DNA from: Lachnospiraceae bacterium
Lineage (GTDB): Bacteria; Bacillota; Clostridia; Lachnospirales; Lachnospiraceae
Assembly (NCBI GenBank): GCA_017518185.1
Contig: JAFWWB010000004.1
Location: 124,001 to 188,000 of the forward strand
Direction of reading: 5' to 3'
DNA length: 64,000 nt
Of the stretch, positions 17,066-25,359 are shown in pieces. A program made the translations under genes and the position numbers. The notes below the pieces were generated by a model. It was not told the DNA's origin, made no database searches, and worked only from the letters and a program-made list of their open reading frames with translations. The first letter of the stretch is position 1; each line of letters starts with the position of its first letter.

Positions 17066-19033
17066 ATGAAAAATATCGGTGTTAAGATAGCGCTTCTTCT
17101 GGGAGCAGTGGAGATCATAGCCATGGTCGTGCTGTTTCTGGTCATGGATGACAATCTCACAAAGATCCTGGAAGAGAAAGCCATAAAGGATATGAATGTC
17201 GTCGCGCAGGACCGTGCAGAGCTTGCGGAGGCTTATATCGACTCCTGCTGTGACCTTCTGGACGGCTACAGCAAATCGGCGGAGATACGTGGGGTGCTGG
17301 AGCATCCGGAGGATGAGGCAGCACTGGCCGCTTCCAGGGAATTTACGCTCCGCTATGCCGACGGCCACGATAATATAGAGGGTCTTTACGTGGCCAAGTG
17401 GGATACCTGGGTGCTTGCCCACATCAATCCCGATTCCATGGACAAGACCTTCCGTGAAGCTGATTCCGCGAAGGAGCTGGAGGACCGTATCCGCGCCATG
17501 GGCTGTTCCTTCTGCACCGGAGTGGTGCTTGCGCCGGTCACGCGCAATATGGTCATCCCGGTCTATGCTCCCGTGTACAACGCAGAAGGGGAGGCTATAG
17601 GTTTTGCCGGAGCGGCTTTTTACCCTGAAGGCCTGGCAAGCCGTCTGGAATCGGCAGCAGGCGATACTGATGAAAGTATGGGATATTCCATATTCAATGC
17701 CGCGAACAATATCTTTATCTTTGATCATGATACTTCCCTGGTGGGGACCGAATGCAGCGACAGTGAGATCCTGGATATCATGAGCAGCTTCAGGGAAGCG
17801 GAAGGCAGGGAACGTTTCGCTACTCTCAGGAGAAAGGGCGAGATCATCAGCTTCTATTATATGCCCGAACGTGACTGGGTCTTTGCCGTTACGGATGCCG
17901 GAGCCGATTCTCTCGGTGTTGTGGACAAAGTGAGGGTGAACATCATAGTGATACTGGTCTGTGTGACGGTCGTAATGATGGCCCTCTGTATATGGTCACT
18001 GCACCGCATGATAGAACCTCTCCATGCCATACACCGCCAGATACTGAGGCTTAATTCAGGCGATTACAGCCGCGGACACGGTATAGAAAAATACTGCCAC
18101 CGTGATGACGAGTTCGGCACCATAGCAAATGCGGTAAAGGAACTGCATATTTCACTGGAGAATCAGACAGAGCTCTTCCATGAGATCATGGAGGTGCAGA
18201 TGACCGGTATGGTGGTGGCGAAAGAGACCAACAGCCGGGTGCTGATGATAAACCAGACGGCGCTGAAGCTTTACGGCATCCCCGAAGAGGAAAAGGATGA
18301 TATCACCATCGAAGGGATACGCGCCAGATTTACCGATGAGGAACTGGCTAATATAGACGAGCAGCTTTCCAAGGTCACGGATTTCAGCGAAGAAGTCGTT
18401 TTTGAATCGCCCGTCACTTACAGTGACGGAAAAAAAGCCTGGCTGCTGACGCATGTGAAGACCCTTACGCTTTCCAATTCGGAACGTGTGACCATTTATT
18501 CGCTCATGGATATAACGGAGCGTAAGCACATGGAGCAAGACCTCCAGATGCAGGCCGAGACGGATGCGCTTACCGGTATCAGCAACCGCAGGAGCGGCGA
18601 ATACCGGATCGGCCAGCTGCTTGAACGCGGGGAAGGCGGTCTGTTCTGTCTGTTTGACGCCAACAAGTTCAAGCTGATCAATGATGGTTACGGTCATGCC
18701 GCCGGTGATGAGGTGCTGGTGGCGCTGGCGAAAGCCATGTCCGCAACCTTCCGTTCCTCGGATATACTGGTTCGTCTGGGAGGTGACGAGTTCGTGGTCT
18801 ACGCCCCTTCCGTTCCGGACCGGAGCGTAGCAGAAAAGCTTATAAACCGGCTGATGGAAAATGTGGATAAGATCGCGCCGGAATCTCTCAAAGGACACAA
18901 GGTGTCCATAAGCCTCGGTGCCGTTATGACGGAGGGCAGTGAAGACTTTGCGCGGCTGTATTCCCGCGCCGATTCCCTCATGTACGGCTGCAAGGCCAAA
19001 GGCGGGAATGCATATGAGTTTTATGAGGGGTGA
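17066..19033 (+). CDS. Membrane diguanylate cyclase with Cache, HAMP and PAS domains
   Basis: 655 residues. A membrane helix lies near 7-27; a large extracellular Cache-type sensor spans about 35-285 and a second helix about 290-315; HAMP, a PAS-like domain (MTGMVVAKETNSRVLMINQTA) and a GGDEF domain follow. The active-site loop GGDEF is at 572-576, with an intact RxxD product-inhibition site at 563-566, exactly five residues before it. The enzyme should make cyclic di-GMP from two GTP and be feedback-inhibited. No EAL domain is present. GGAGGT precedes the start. It lies directly behind the dead hybrid kinase, and may have been regulated together with it. Cyclic di-GMP commonly controls motility and adhesion, relevant to the flagellar genes in this window. 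Confidence 0.92.
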   Translation: MKNIGVKIALLLGAVEIIAMVVLFLVMDDNLTKILEEKAIKDMNVVAQDRAELAEAYIDSCCDLLDGYSKSAEIRGVLEHPEDEAALAASREFTLRYADGHDNIEGLYVAKWDTWVLAHINPDSMDKTFREADSAKELEDRIRAMGCSFCTGVVLAPVTRNMVIPVYAPVYNAEGEAIGFAGAAFYPEGLASRLESAAGDTDESMGYSIFNAANNIFIFDHDTSLVGTECSDSEILDIMSSFREAEGRERFATLRRKGEIISFYYMPERDWVFAVTDAGADSLGVVDKVRVNIIVILVCVTVVMMALCIWSLHRMIEPLHAIHRQILRLNSGDYSRGHGIEKYCHRDDEFGTIANAVKELHISLENQTELFHEIMEVQMTGMVVAKETNSRVLMINQTALKLYGIPEEEKDDITIEGIRARFTDEELANIDEQLSKVTDFSEEVVFESPVTYSDGKKAWLLTHVKTLTLSNSERVTIYSLMDITERKHMEQDLQMQAETDALTGISNRRSGEYRIGQLLERGEGGLFCLFDANKFKLINDGYGHAAGDEVLVALAKAMSATFRSSDILVRLGGDEFVVYAPSVPDRSVAEKLINRLMENVDKIAPESLKGHKVSISLGAVMTEGSEDFARLYSRADSLMYGCKAKGGNAYEFYEG

Positions 19034-19047
19034 AACCGCCAATAATA

Positions 19048-19110
19048 ACCAGATCAGACCGGAAAAACCAAAATCGACCAAATCTGACCAAAACGGACCA
19101 AAATCGACCA
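19048..19110. repeat. Short tandem array with 10-base period
   Basis: Seven ACC(A) cores occur at 19048, 19058, 19067, 19077, 19087, 19097 and 19107. All spacings are 10 except one of 9. The best units read AAATCGACCA or AATCTGACCA. On the other strand this reads as TGGTC every helical turn. Confidence 0.75.
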
Positions 19111-19188
19111 AATCCAACTTGCACGCCATAGGAAAAAGATACCCTGCTCTCTTTCTCCTACGCTTGCAAGGTTAAAGGGAAAAGGAAT

Positions 19189-19291
19189 AATATCGTCAAA
19201 CGGGATATCCGGTCTTGATTTTACCGCGCCTGGTTTTGATGCTTATCTGCGGCGCCATGCCGATTATCCCGAATGGATAAAGAGCAGGTAA
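19189..19291 (+). pseudogene. Possible 3' fragment of a lost gene
   Basis: One frame, open from upstream and stopping at 19289-19291, reads SGLDFTAPGFDAYLRRHADY followed by PEWIKSR. This has a normal protein composition, but there is no start or room for a complete gene. It looks like the C-terminal end of a deleted gene; I do not recognise the family. Confidence 0.35.
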
Positions 19292-19323
19292 TATTCCGAA
19301 ACGACAGGAAGATCACGATAAAT

Positions 19324-20139
19324 CTACATATTCAGCTCTTTTTCCACATCACTTTTCAGAAAAAGACTGTTGTTTGAACCTTTCTTAAACGGCTTGAGCC
19401 GGCCCTTGGATGACAGCTGTCCGATGTACTGTCTGCTGCAATTCAATAAAGCGGCTGTTTCTGTTGTGTCGATCACTCTTTTTACGGCAAAGGTGAGCAG
19501 ATCCTGATGATCCAAAGGTGATATTTCTCCTGCATGTAATAAGGTTTCCGCCGGGATAAAGCGTTCTTCTCCCCATTCGATCCCGTTTCCTCCGGGTGAT
19601 ACCGTTACATTTTGGAAAAGTTCCGGATCCCGGAGTATGTTGGCAAATCTCAGGTCACCGGCGATCATCTCACCGGTATTTATGATCCGGGACGCACCGT
19701 TCATAAAGAAAACCATCATCTTCCGGTCCTTCATCGGGAGAACATCCCTGACTTTATCCTGTAAGCGTTTTTGGACCTCCGGAATTATATCAATCTCAGT
19801 ACATTTCACCAGGAATAATTCATCCTGTGCACAGCGCCCTTCGCTTAACTGCAGCAGCTTATACTCGTCATATTCACGGAGCTTATTTGCTTTTAAGATG
19901 TCTCCGAGATTCTGCCGGTCAGCCGGGATGATACGCTGTCTGACAAATTTCATGGTCCATTCAGAATCTATGCTGTAGATCCCGCGTTTTACGGCTCCCG
20001 CAAAAATGAAGGGTGCCGTCCACTCATCCAGGTCACTTAACAGTTCCGAGAAAAAGCGCCTGCTTCTTTCATAATAAAACAAATAGCCCAGCAGTTTTCT
20101 TTCATCAGTTGCGCCATCCCTTATCTCAAATGTTACCAA
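19324..20139 (-). CDS. HTH-domain partner protein of HipA-like kinase
   Basis: 271 residues from a TTG at 20139, chosen because a perfect AAGGAGGT sits 9 bases upstream. The N-terminal ~115 residues (GYLFYYERSRRFFSELLSDL, RQRIIPADRQNLGDILKAN, YDEYKLLQLSEGRCAQDE) recall a family that I know from Clostridia next to short HipA-like kinases; it has no defined activity. The last ~50 residues form a helix-turn-helix of the excisionase/MerR type (TAALLNCSRQYIGQLSSKG). The start overlaps the kinase gene end by 14 bases. It probably binds DNA and may repress the shared promoter, as HipB does for HipA, although the gene order is reversed relative to hipBA. Function is inferred from context. Confidence 0.7.
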   Translation of the reverse strand: MVTFEIRDGATDERKLLGYLFYYERSRRFFSELLSDLDEWTAPFIFAGAVKRGIYSIDSEWTMKFVRQRIIPADRQNLGDILKANKLREYDEYKLLQLSEGRCAQDELFLVKCTEIDIIPEVQKRLQDKVRDVLPMKDRKMMVFFMNGASRIINTGEMIAGDLRFANILRDPELFQNVTVSPGGNGIEWGEERFIPAETLLHAGEISPLDHQDLLTFAVKRVIDTTETAALLNCSRQYIGQLSSKGRLKPFKKGSNNSLFLKSDVEKELNM

Positions 20140-20935
20140 GGCCTGCCCACCTCCTTTGGATCATTTCGCGTATCTTATCCAGATGTTCCTTCTGCAGTAT
20201 CCCGTCCAGACCGTCAAAAAGCAGATCAGGAGCTTTTTCCCGTAATTCCGGTAATCCGTGAAGTATCTTTTCAGGGACGTATTTCAGGTTTTCCAGAGTG
20301 CTCCCGGAACCGACAAAAGACTGAACCCTTCTGTCTTCCATAACATCGAATTTCTTTATTTCTTCGCCGGTGCGGCATCTGCATAACAGGGACAGACCGT
20401 GATCAAAAAGCGGAGCAAGACGCACGCTTTTATTCTTCGCGGATCGGAGCACTTCAATATTTGCGCCATGTCTGTCACGGTTCAGGATGATATGATCCAC
20501 AATGAGCATGTGGTAGATATATTCTTCCCATCCCTGTTCTTTACAGAAATCCAGCGGACTTTGTCCCTGCTTTTTTTCCATAGCATAATAGTCTTCCAGT
20601 GCGATCTTGCTTTCTCCCTTTTGTTTATAATCTTTCGATACGCAAAGGTAGGTTTCCATATCCCGGTCATCTATCCTGACGAGTGCATGTATCAGTTTGT
20701 ATTCCAGATGCTCGTATCCCAGAAAGCGGAGAAGCCTCTGCACGATGATCTCATTTACGCATTCGTGGCCGACTATCCCAAGAACCGCATCATAATCTGA
20801 TAATTTGTAATATTTTTTGACAGGTCCGCTGTCATCGTAAGCTTTCAGAAATGATCCTGCCGTACCGGACGATCTTCTGCTCTTCGTCCAGCTTAAATAT
20901 CTCATATCATGTAATTCTTTCTCTATATCTACCAT
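20126..20935 (-). CDS. HipA-like protein kinase
   Basis: 269 residues from ATG 20935 (a TTG at 20944 lies too close to the AGGGAG site). It matches the kinase core of HipA: a glycine-serine loop (SSGTAGSFLKAY), catalytic NRDRHGANIEV and metal-binding PLFDHGLSL. The N-subdomain-1 that makes full HipA about 440 residues is absent, as in short HipA-like kinases of Clostridia. Full HipA phosphorylates glutamyl-tRNA synthetase and causes growth arrest; the target of this short form is unknown. It is the first gene of a two-gene minus-strand operon with a palindromic promoter. This may be a toxin-antitoxin-like unit. Confidence 0.8.
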   Translation of the reverse strand: MVDIEKELHDMRYLSWTKSRRSSGTAGSFLKAYDDSGPVKKYYKLSDYDAVLGIVGHECVNEIIVQRLLRFLGYEHLEYKLIHALVRIDDRDMETYLCVSKDYKQKGESKIALEDYYAMEKKQGQSPLDFCKEQGWEEYIYHMLIVDHIILNRDRHGANIEVLRSAKNKSVRLAPLFDHGLSLLCRCRTGEEIKKFDVMEDRRVQSFVGSGSTLENLKYVPEKILHGLPELREKAPDLLFDGLDGILQKEHLDKIREMIQRRWAGLGNI

Positions 20936-20978
20936 ATCTATCAAGTCTCCCTGTCAAACAGACCAGAAATATATAGTC

Positions 20979-21038
20979 GCTTGACTAACGTAAAGTAATT
21001 TATCATAATGATACAAGATTGCTTTACGATAGTCAAGC
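20979..21038. promoter_or_regulatory. Palindromic operator with two crossing promoters
   Basis: A 17-base inverted repeat with one mismatch (arms 20979-20995 and 21022-21038, GCTTGACTA.CGTAAAG) embeds a -35 box in each arm. Minus strand: TTGACT (21031-21036), 17 bases, TATCAT (21008-21013), pointing to the HipA-like gene. Plus strand: TTGACT (20981-20986), 17 bases, CATAAT (21004-21009), pointing to the NlpC/P60 gene. The two -10 boxes overlap by two bases, so the promoters face through one another. The repeat is a natural operator for the HTH protein. Confidence 0.7.
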
Positions 21039-21092
21039 ATTGTACAAGCGATTTTGCTTATCTGAAAGCCGGAACCGGGGATATCTTTCGGG

Positions 21093-21121
21093 TTTACATA
21101 AGACGATGCCTGTGATATAAT
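21093..21121 (+). promoter_or_regulatory. Promoter giving a near-leaderless transcript
   Basis: TTTACA at 21093-21098 and TATAAT at 21116-21121 are exactly 17 bases apart. Only 9 bases separate the -10 box from the ATG at 21131, so transcription would begin about 3 bases before the start codon. No Shine-Dalgarno sequence is present upstream of this ATG. Confidence 0.65.
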
Positions 21122-21130
21122 CGGTTCTGT

Positions 21131-22408
21131 ATGAAAAAGAAGCTGAACCCCTTAACAATAGCTGTATCAATGCTCACCGTTCTTGTGACTCTTGCCCAGG
21201 GATGGAGGGCTTTTTATGTATACGCGGACCCTACCATCGACGAGCTCAAAGAGCAGCGCGACCAGGATCAGGACGAGTTGGATGAGATCAACGCGACCCT
21301 TGAAGAACTGGCTGACGAGCAGGCCGAGATAGAGGACCAGATCGCGGAGCTCACGGATGCCCTTACGGAGGTGCTGGGTGAGATAGAGCTTCTGGAGGAA
21401 GAGATAGGCCAGAAGGAATTTGAGATAGAGGACGCCAGGGAAGAGCTTCAGGAAGCCGAGGATAAGGAAGTGGCCCAGTACGAGGCCATGAAGGTGCGTA
21501 TCTGCTATATGTACGAGCAGGGAGAAGCCAGCTATGCCTCGATGCTCATGGAAGCCGGGAGCTATTCGGACCTCCTCACCAAGGCAGATTACATAGAGGA
21601 GCTTTATTCCTACGACAGGAAGATGCTTGCGGAGTATCAGGATACCGTTCAGGAGGTGTCCGATAAAAAGGCTGCCCTGGAACAGCAGATGGCCGAGATG
21701 GAAGAGATACAGGCTGAGTATGAGGCGGAGAAGGAAAACATGGAGGAGGTCATCGCCGAGCTTAAGCTGGTCTCCGACGACTATGCTGCCGATATCCGCG
21801 TGGCCCAGAACCAGGCCTCGGAATACAGGGAGAGGATAAAGAGCCAGAATGCCGAGATAGCAAGGCTGGAGGAAGAGGAGCGGACGCGCAAAGAAGAAGA
21901 GGAGCGCCGCCGCCGTGAAGAGGAAGAGCGCAAGCGCCGCGAGGAAGAGGCCAGAAAGGCGGCCGAGCAGGCAGCGCAGAACGCGCAGAACGGCGAAGCC
22001 ACAACGGTGACCACGACAAAGCAGTCCACCTTTGACATTTCTTCCATATATGCGGCAGCAGGCGGTGATACCGGCAAGGCCATTGCGGCATTTGCCTGCC
22101 AGTTCATAGGAAATCCCTACGTAGCGGGAGGTACCAGCCTCACAAACGGCGCGGACTGCTCAGGCTTCGTGTTCTCGGTCTACAGGGAATTCGGCTATAA
22201 GGTGCCCAGGACTTCCTACACCTTAAGAACAGCCGGCAGGGAGGTTTCATACGCGGAGGCCCAGCCCGGGGATGTGGTATGCTATCCGGGACATGTGGCC
22301 ATTTATATAGGAAACGGAATGATAGTGCACGCCAGTACGGAGAAGACGGGTATCAAGGTATCCAGGATGAACTACCGTAACTGGCTTACCATAAGAAGGA
22401 TAGTCTGA
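21131..22408 (+). CDS. Secreted NlpC/P60 peptidoglycan hydrolase with coiled coil
   Basis: 425 residues. An N-terminal hydrophobic signal region (MKKKLNPLTIAVSMLTVLVT, then AFYVYADP) is followed by about 200 residues of charged coiled coil, as in PcsB/CwlO-type hydrolases, where it mediates FtsEX control. A Glu/Arg helix (about 230-280) and a short linker precede the NlpC/P60 domain: ADCSGF (catalytic cysteine), PGHVAIYIGNG (histidine) and VHAS. It should cut peptide bonds in peptidoglycan stems at the cell surface. The internal start alternative MLTVLV would destroy the signal, so 21131 is kept although it lacks a ribosome binding site. The decarboxylase gene follows after one base. Confidence 0.88.
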   Translation: MKKKLNPLTIAVSMLTVLVTLAQGWRAFYVYADPTIDELKEQRDQDQDELDEINATLEELADEQAEIEDQIAELTDALTEVLGEIELLEEEIGQKEFEIEDAREELQEAEDKEVAQYEAMKVRICYMYEQGEASYASMLMEAGSYSDLLTKADYIEELYSYDRKMLAEYQDTVQEVSDKKAALEQQMAEMEEIQAEYEAEKENMEEVIAELKLVSDDYAADIRVAQNQASEYRERIKSQNAEIARLEEEERTRKEEEERRRREEEERKRREEEARKAAEQAAQNAQNGEATTVTTTKQSTFDISSIYAAAGGDTGKAIAAFACQFIGNPYVAGGTSLTNGADCSGFVFSVYREFGYKVPRTSYTLRTAGREVSYAEAQPGDVVCYPGHVAIYIGNGMIVHASTEKTGIKVSRMNYRNWLTIRRIV

Positions 22409-22409
22409 G

Positions 22410-23756
22410 ATGCTGTACGATGAGCTTGAAGCCTGGGCGGAGAACGGCAGGCTGCCCTTTCATATGCCGGGCCACAAGCGCAGAGGCTCAGGACACTATG
22501 ATGAATGGTTCAGGCATGATATAACGGAGATACCGGGCTTTGACTGTCTCGGGGAGGCCTCAGGGATACTTAAGGAGGCACAGGAACGGGCGGCGGAGCT
22601 TTACGGCGCGGACAGGAGTTTTTACCTGGTGAACGGCAGTACCGCAGGGATACTGGCGGCGATATCGGCGGCAGTCAGCCGCGGGGGCTGTATACTGATG
22701 CAGCGTTCCTGCCATTACAGCGCCTGCCATGCGGCTCTTCTCCGGGATCTGGATGTGGTGTGGCTCTACGATGACGACGGTCCCATCGAGCTTAAGGACG
22801 TCAAGTATGCCATGTTTGAAAATCCGGACATAGAGGCGGTGTTCCTGACTTCGCCTTCTTATGACGGTGAGAGCCTTCCCCTGAGGGAGATCGCGGAATA
22901 CGTGCATTTTCTGGGGAAGCCGCTGATAGTGGATTCGGCCCATGGCGCCCATTTCGGACTGGCTGAGGGACTTCCGGCAAGTGCAGTGGCGGAAGGCGCG
23001 GATTATACCATAATGAGCCTTCACAAGACACTGCCGGCACCCAATCCCGCAGCGCTGCTCCATATAAAGGGTGAGATGGCGGATGAGGAAAAGGTGAAGG
23101 ACTTCCTTAAGATATATCAGACCTCGTCGCCCTCATATCCGCTCATGGCGGCCATGGATGACTGCATCGGCCTTATGAAAAAGGAAGGAGCAAAGCTTTT
23201 CGAAGATTTTCTGAAGAGGCGGAAGTCTCTGGACGAAAAGCTCAAAGGCCTTGAACATATACGTATACCGGGTCTTTCGGATCCGGGACTTGACCCCTGC
23301 AAGCTGGCACTGTATCCGGAGAACGGAGACGGGGATAAGCTGGCAGAGGGCCTTCACCGTGAGGGCATAGAATATGAGATGGGTTCAGCGGATCATGTGC
23401 TGCTGATACTCACCATAGCGGACGGTGATGAGGAATTTGAAATACTGGCGGAAGCCATGAAAAGGGTGGATGCGGAATGCAGCGGCCGGAGAAGGGTTTA
23501 TCTGCAGGATCCTGTGGTAAGGCCAATGATCGCAGCGCTTATGAGCGAGGCTGCTGAGGAGGAATACAGCTGGGAGGAGCTCAGGAACTGTGAAGGGGCC
23601 GTGAGTGCCGGCTTCATCTATGAGTACCCGCCGGGAAGACCGCTGATCGTGCCCGGAGAAGTGTTCATGAGGGAAGAGCTGGAGTACATACGTAAACGCA
23701 GTGACAGGCTCACCGGTGTGAAGGACGGAAAGATACGTGTGGTAGATGAAGGATAA
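22410..23756 (+). CDS. Orn/Lys/Arg decarboxylase-type PLP enzyme
   Basis: 448 residues of the fold-I PLP family: FHMPGHKRRGSG near the start, LVNGSTAGILAAISA, DSAHGAHFG and the PLP lysine in MSLHKTLPAPNPAALLH. The C-terminal domain is short. Members decarboxylate arginine, lysine or ornithine to polyamine precursors; the short Gram-positive SpeA/YaaO type is the closest by layout. Which amino acid is used cannot be read from the sequence. The ATG begins one base after the hydrolase stop, so both are on one mRNA. A dispersed repeat follows the stop. Confidence 0.85.
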   Translation: MLYDELEAWAENGRLPFHMPGHKRRGSGHYDEWFRHDITEIPGFDCLGEASGILKEAQERAAELYGADRSFYLVNGSTAGILAAISAAVSRGGCILMQRSCHYSACHAALLRDLDVVWLYDDDGPIELKDVKYAMFENPDIEAVFLTSPSYDGESLPLREIAEYVHFLGKPLIVDSAHGAHFGLAEGLPASAVAEGADYTIMSLHKTLPAPNPAALLHIKGEMADEEKVKDFLKIYQTSSPSYPLMAAMDDCIGLMKKEGAKLFEDFLKRRKSLDEKLKGLEHIRIPGLSDPGLDPCKLALYPENGDGDKLAEGLHREGIEYEMGSADHVLLILTIADGDEEFEILAEAMKRVDAECSGRRRVYLQDPVVRPMIAALMSEAAEEEYSWEELRNCEGAVSAGFIYEYPPGRPLIVPGEVFMREELEYIRKRSDRLTGVKDGKIRVVDEG

Positions 23757-23938
23757 AAAAGATTCCTCGACTCCGGCCTGCGGCCTTCGCTCGGAATGAC
23801 AAAGGCAATGGATATGTCATCCCGAGCGGAGCAGACGTAGTATGCGTAGTCGATAAGTGAGGCAGAAGATCTTTGATCTTCGTAGCCGAACTTATGCTGT
23901 GGCAGGGATCTTATACATAACATAAGGAGGAAAAATTT
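23757..23938. repeat. Second intergenic repeat cluster (same family)
   Basis: 23761-23803 is an inverted copy of the element seen at 28704-28750 (GATTCCTCGACTCC ... GCTCGGAATGACA). A direct TGTCATCCCGAGCGGAG follows, then the 72-base element 23844-23915, identical at 70 of 72 positions to 3858-3929. The element again runs almost into the ribosome binding site (TAAGGAGG at 23923-23930) of the next gene. Confidence 0.85.
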
Positions 23939-24847
23939 ATGGAACCCGGAAGTGCAATTCTTATCGCAGTGATCGTGGTGCTGGTGATAATGCTCATCTC
24001 CTGCATCAAGATCGTGCCCCAGTCAACAGAGTGGATCGTGGAGACCCTGGGTAAGTACAGCGGTACCTGGGGAGCAGGCATGCACCTGAAGATACCCGTG
24101 ATCATGCGCGTGGCAAAGAAGGTCTCCCTGAAGGAACAGGTGGCGGACTTTGAGCCCCAGCCCGTTATCACCAAGGATAACGTTACCATGATGGTGGACT
24201 CAGTGGTGTTCTTCCAGATCTTTGACGCAAGGCTCTTTACCTACGGCGTGGAGCGTCCCATCGCCGCTATCGAGAACCTTTCGGCTACCACCCTTCGAAA
24301 CATCATCGGTTCAATGACCCTTGACGAATCCCTTACTTCCAGGGATTCCATCAACGGCCAGATCACCACGGTCCTTGACCAGGCTACCGACAAGTGGGGC
24401 ATCAAGGTCAACCGCGTGGAGGTCAAGAACATCCAGCCCCCTCACAACATCCGTGAAGCAATGGAGAAGCAGATGAGGGCAGAGCGTGAAAAGAGAGAGA
24501 AGATCCTGAATGCCGAAGGTGAGAAGCAGGCAGCCATCACACTGGCAGAAGGTGAAAAGGAATCGGCGATCCTTAAGGCAGAGGCAGTGCGCGAGAAGCG
24601 TATCCGCGAGGCACAGGGTGAAGCTGAGGCTCTTCTGGTGGTGCAGAGGGCAAGGGCAGAGGGTATCGCCCTTATCAACCAGGCAAATCCTTCACAGCAG
24701 TATCTGATGCTTGAGCAGTACAGCGCCGCCGTGAAGATGGCGGACGGCAAGGCCACCAAGCTGGTTGTTCCTTCCGAGATCGCAAATCTCGCCGGGACCG
24801 TGACCGCCATTTCCGAGATGGCGAAGAATACGGGAGCTTCTGAATAA
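23939..24847 (+). CDS. SPFH/stomatin-like membrane protein
   Basis: 302 residues. One N-terminal membrane helix (about 7-22) precedes an SPFH/Band 7 domain (VPQSTEWIVETLGKYSGTW, NVTMMVDSVVFFQIFD, LRNIIGSMTLDE), then a long charged coiled coil rich in AEGEK repeats, and a C-terminal LVVPSEIANLAGT. This is the stomatin/YbbK branch. These proteins oligomerise at the membrane and organise or protect other membrane proteins. The usual partner, an NfeD-type protein, is not next to it; instead a 167-residue membrane-anchored protein is coupled by a shared TAATG. Confidence 0.9.
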   Translation: MEPGSAILIAVIVVLVIMLISCIKIVPQSTEWIVETLGKYSGTWGAGMHLKIPVIMRVAKKVSLKEQVADFEPQPVITKDNVTMMVDSVVFFQIFDARLFTYGVERPIAAIENLSATTLRNIIGSMTLDESLTSRDSINGQITTVLDQATDKWGIKVNRVEVKNIQPPHNIREAMEKQMRAEREKREKILNAEGEKQAAITLAEGEKESAILKAEAVREKRIREAQGEAEALLVVQRARAEGIALINQANPSQQYLMLEQYSAAVKMADGKATKLVVPSEIANLAGTVTAISEMAKNTGASE

Positions 24848-25350
24848 TGGGAATAGCCATATTTGTAATTGTTTTGGTCTTCATCATACGGGTCATGGCC
24901 GCAGATAAGGACAGAATGAAAAAAGGACAGCAGCCTCCGAGCGTCAGGGTTCCTTATGACCGGCAGCCGCAGCAGATGCTGAGTCAGCCCATGCCCTCCC
25001 AGAGGACGAGCATAGAGGTGGATCCGGCGGATTTCCAGCTGCCGAAAGCCGGCAGTCCCGCTTATTCGCTGCCACCGGCAAGCTCAAACTATACTGCGCC
25101 GCCTCCCCAGTTTACGGATCATTACAGTAAGGACAGGATGGAGAGCCGCAAGGCCCTGGCCATGATGGAAGACCGTCAGAATGACTGGCTGGCGAGACAG
25201 CTCCGGGAGGAAAGCCGCCGCAAGCTGGAGATCAGCGCCATGCTGGATCTGAAGATGAGCCATGAGGGTAACTGCGATGCGGATGCCCTGAGACAGATGC
25301 ATCAGGAAAACTGTGACGCGGAGCAGATACGAAGGCAGTTCAGAGGGTAA
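24847..25350 (+). CDS. Small membrane-anchored protein, unknown
   Basis: 167 residues. An N-terminal membrane helix (GIAIFVIVLVFIIRVMA) leads into a Pro/Gln/Ser-rich disordered stretch of about 90 residues and a helical C-terminal part. The end carries two copies of a short motif, HEGNCDADALRQ and HQENCDAEQIRR, each with one cysteine. The ATG shares a base with the stop of the SPFH gene, so a functional link is very likely. I do not recognise the family, apart from having seen the HxxNCDA ending on other Lachnospiraceae proteins. The paired cysteines could bind metal or form a disulfide, which is speculation. Confidence 0.7.
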   Translation: MGIAIFVIVLVFIIRVMAADKDRMKKGQQPPSVRVPYDRQPQQMLSQPMPSQRTSIEVDPADFQLPKAGSPAYSLPPASSNYTAPPPQFTDHYSKDRMESRKALAMMEDRQNDWLARQLREESRRKLEISAMLDLKMSHEGNCDADALRQMHQENCDAEQIRRQFRG

Positions 25351-25359
25351 GTAATACAT

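Larger units (their letters stand above)
19034..19323. other. 290-base gap with periodic repeat and gene scrap
   Basis: After the diguanylate cyclase stop the gap contains a short periodic repeat (19048-19110) and a coding-looking fragment that ends at 19291. No promoter or clear terminator was seen. The gap separates convergent transcription units (cyclase on plus, HTH/HipA pair on minus). Confidence 0.6.
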
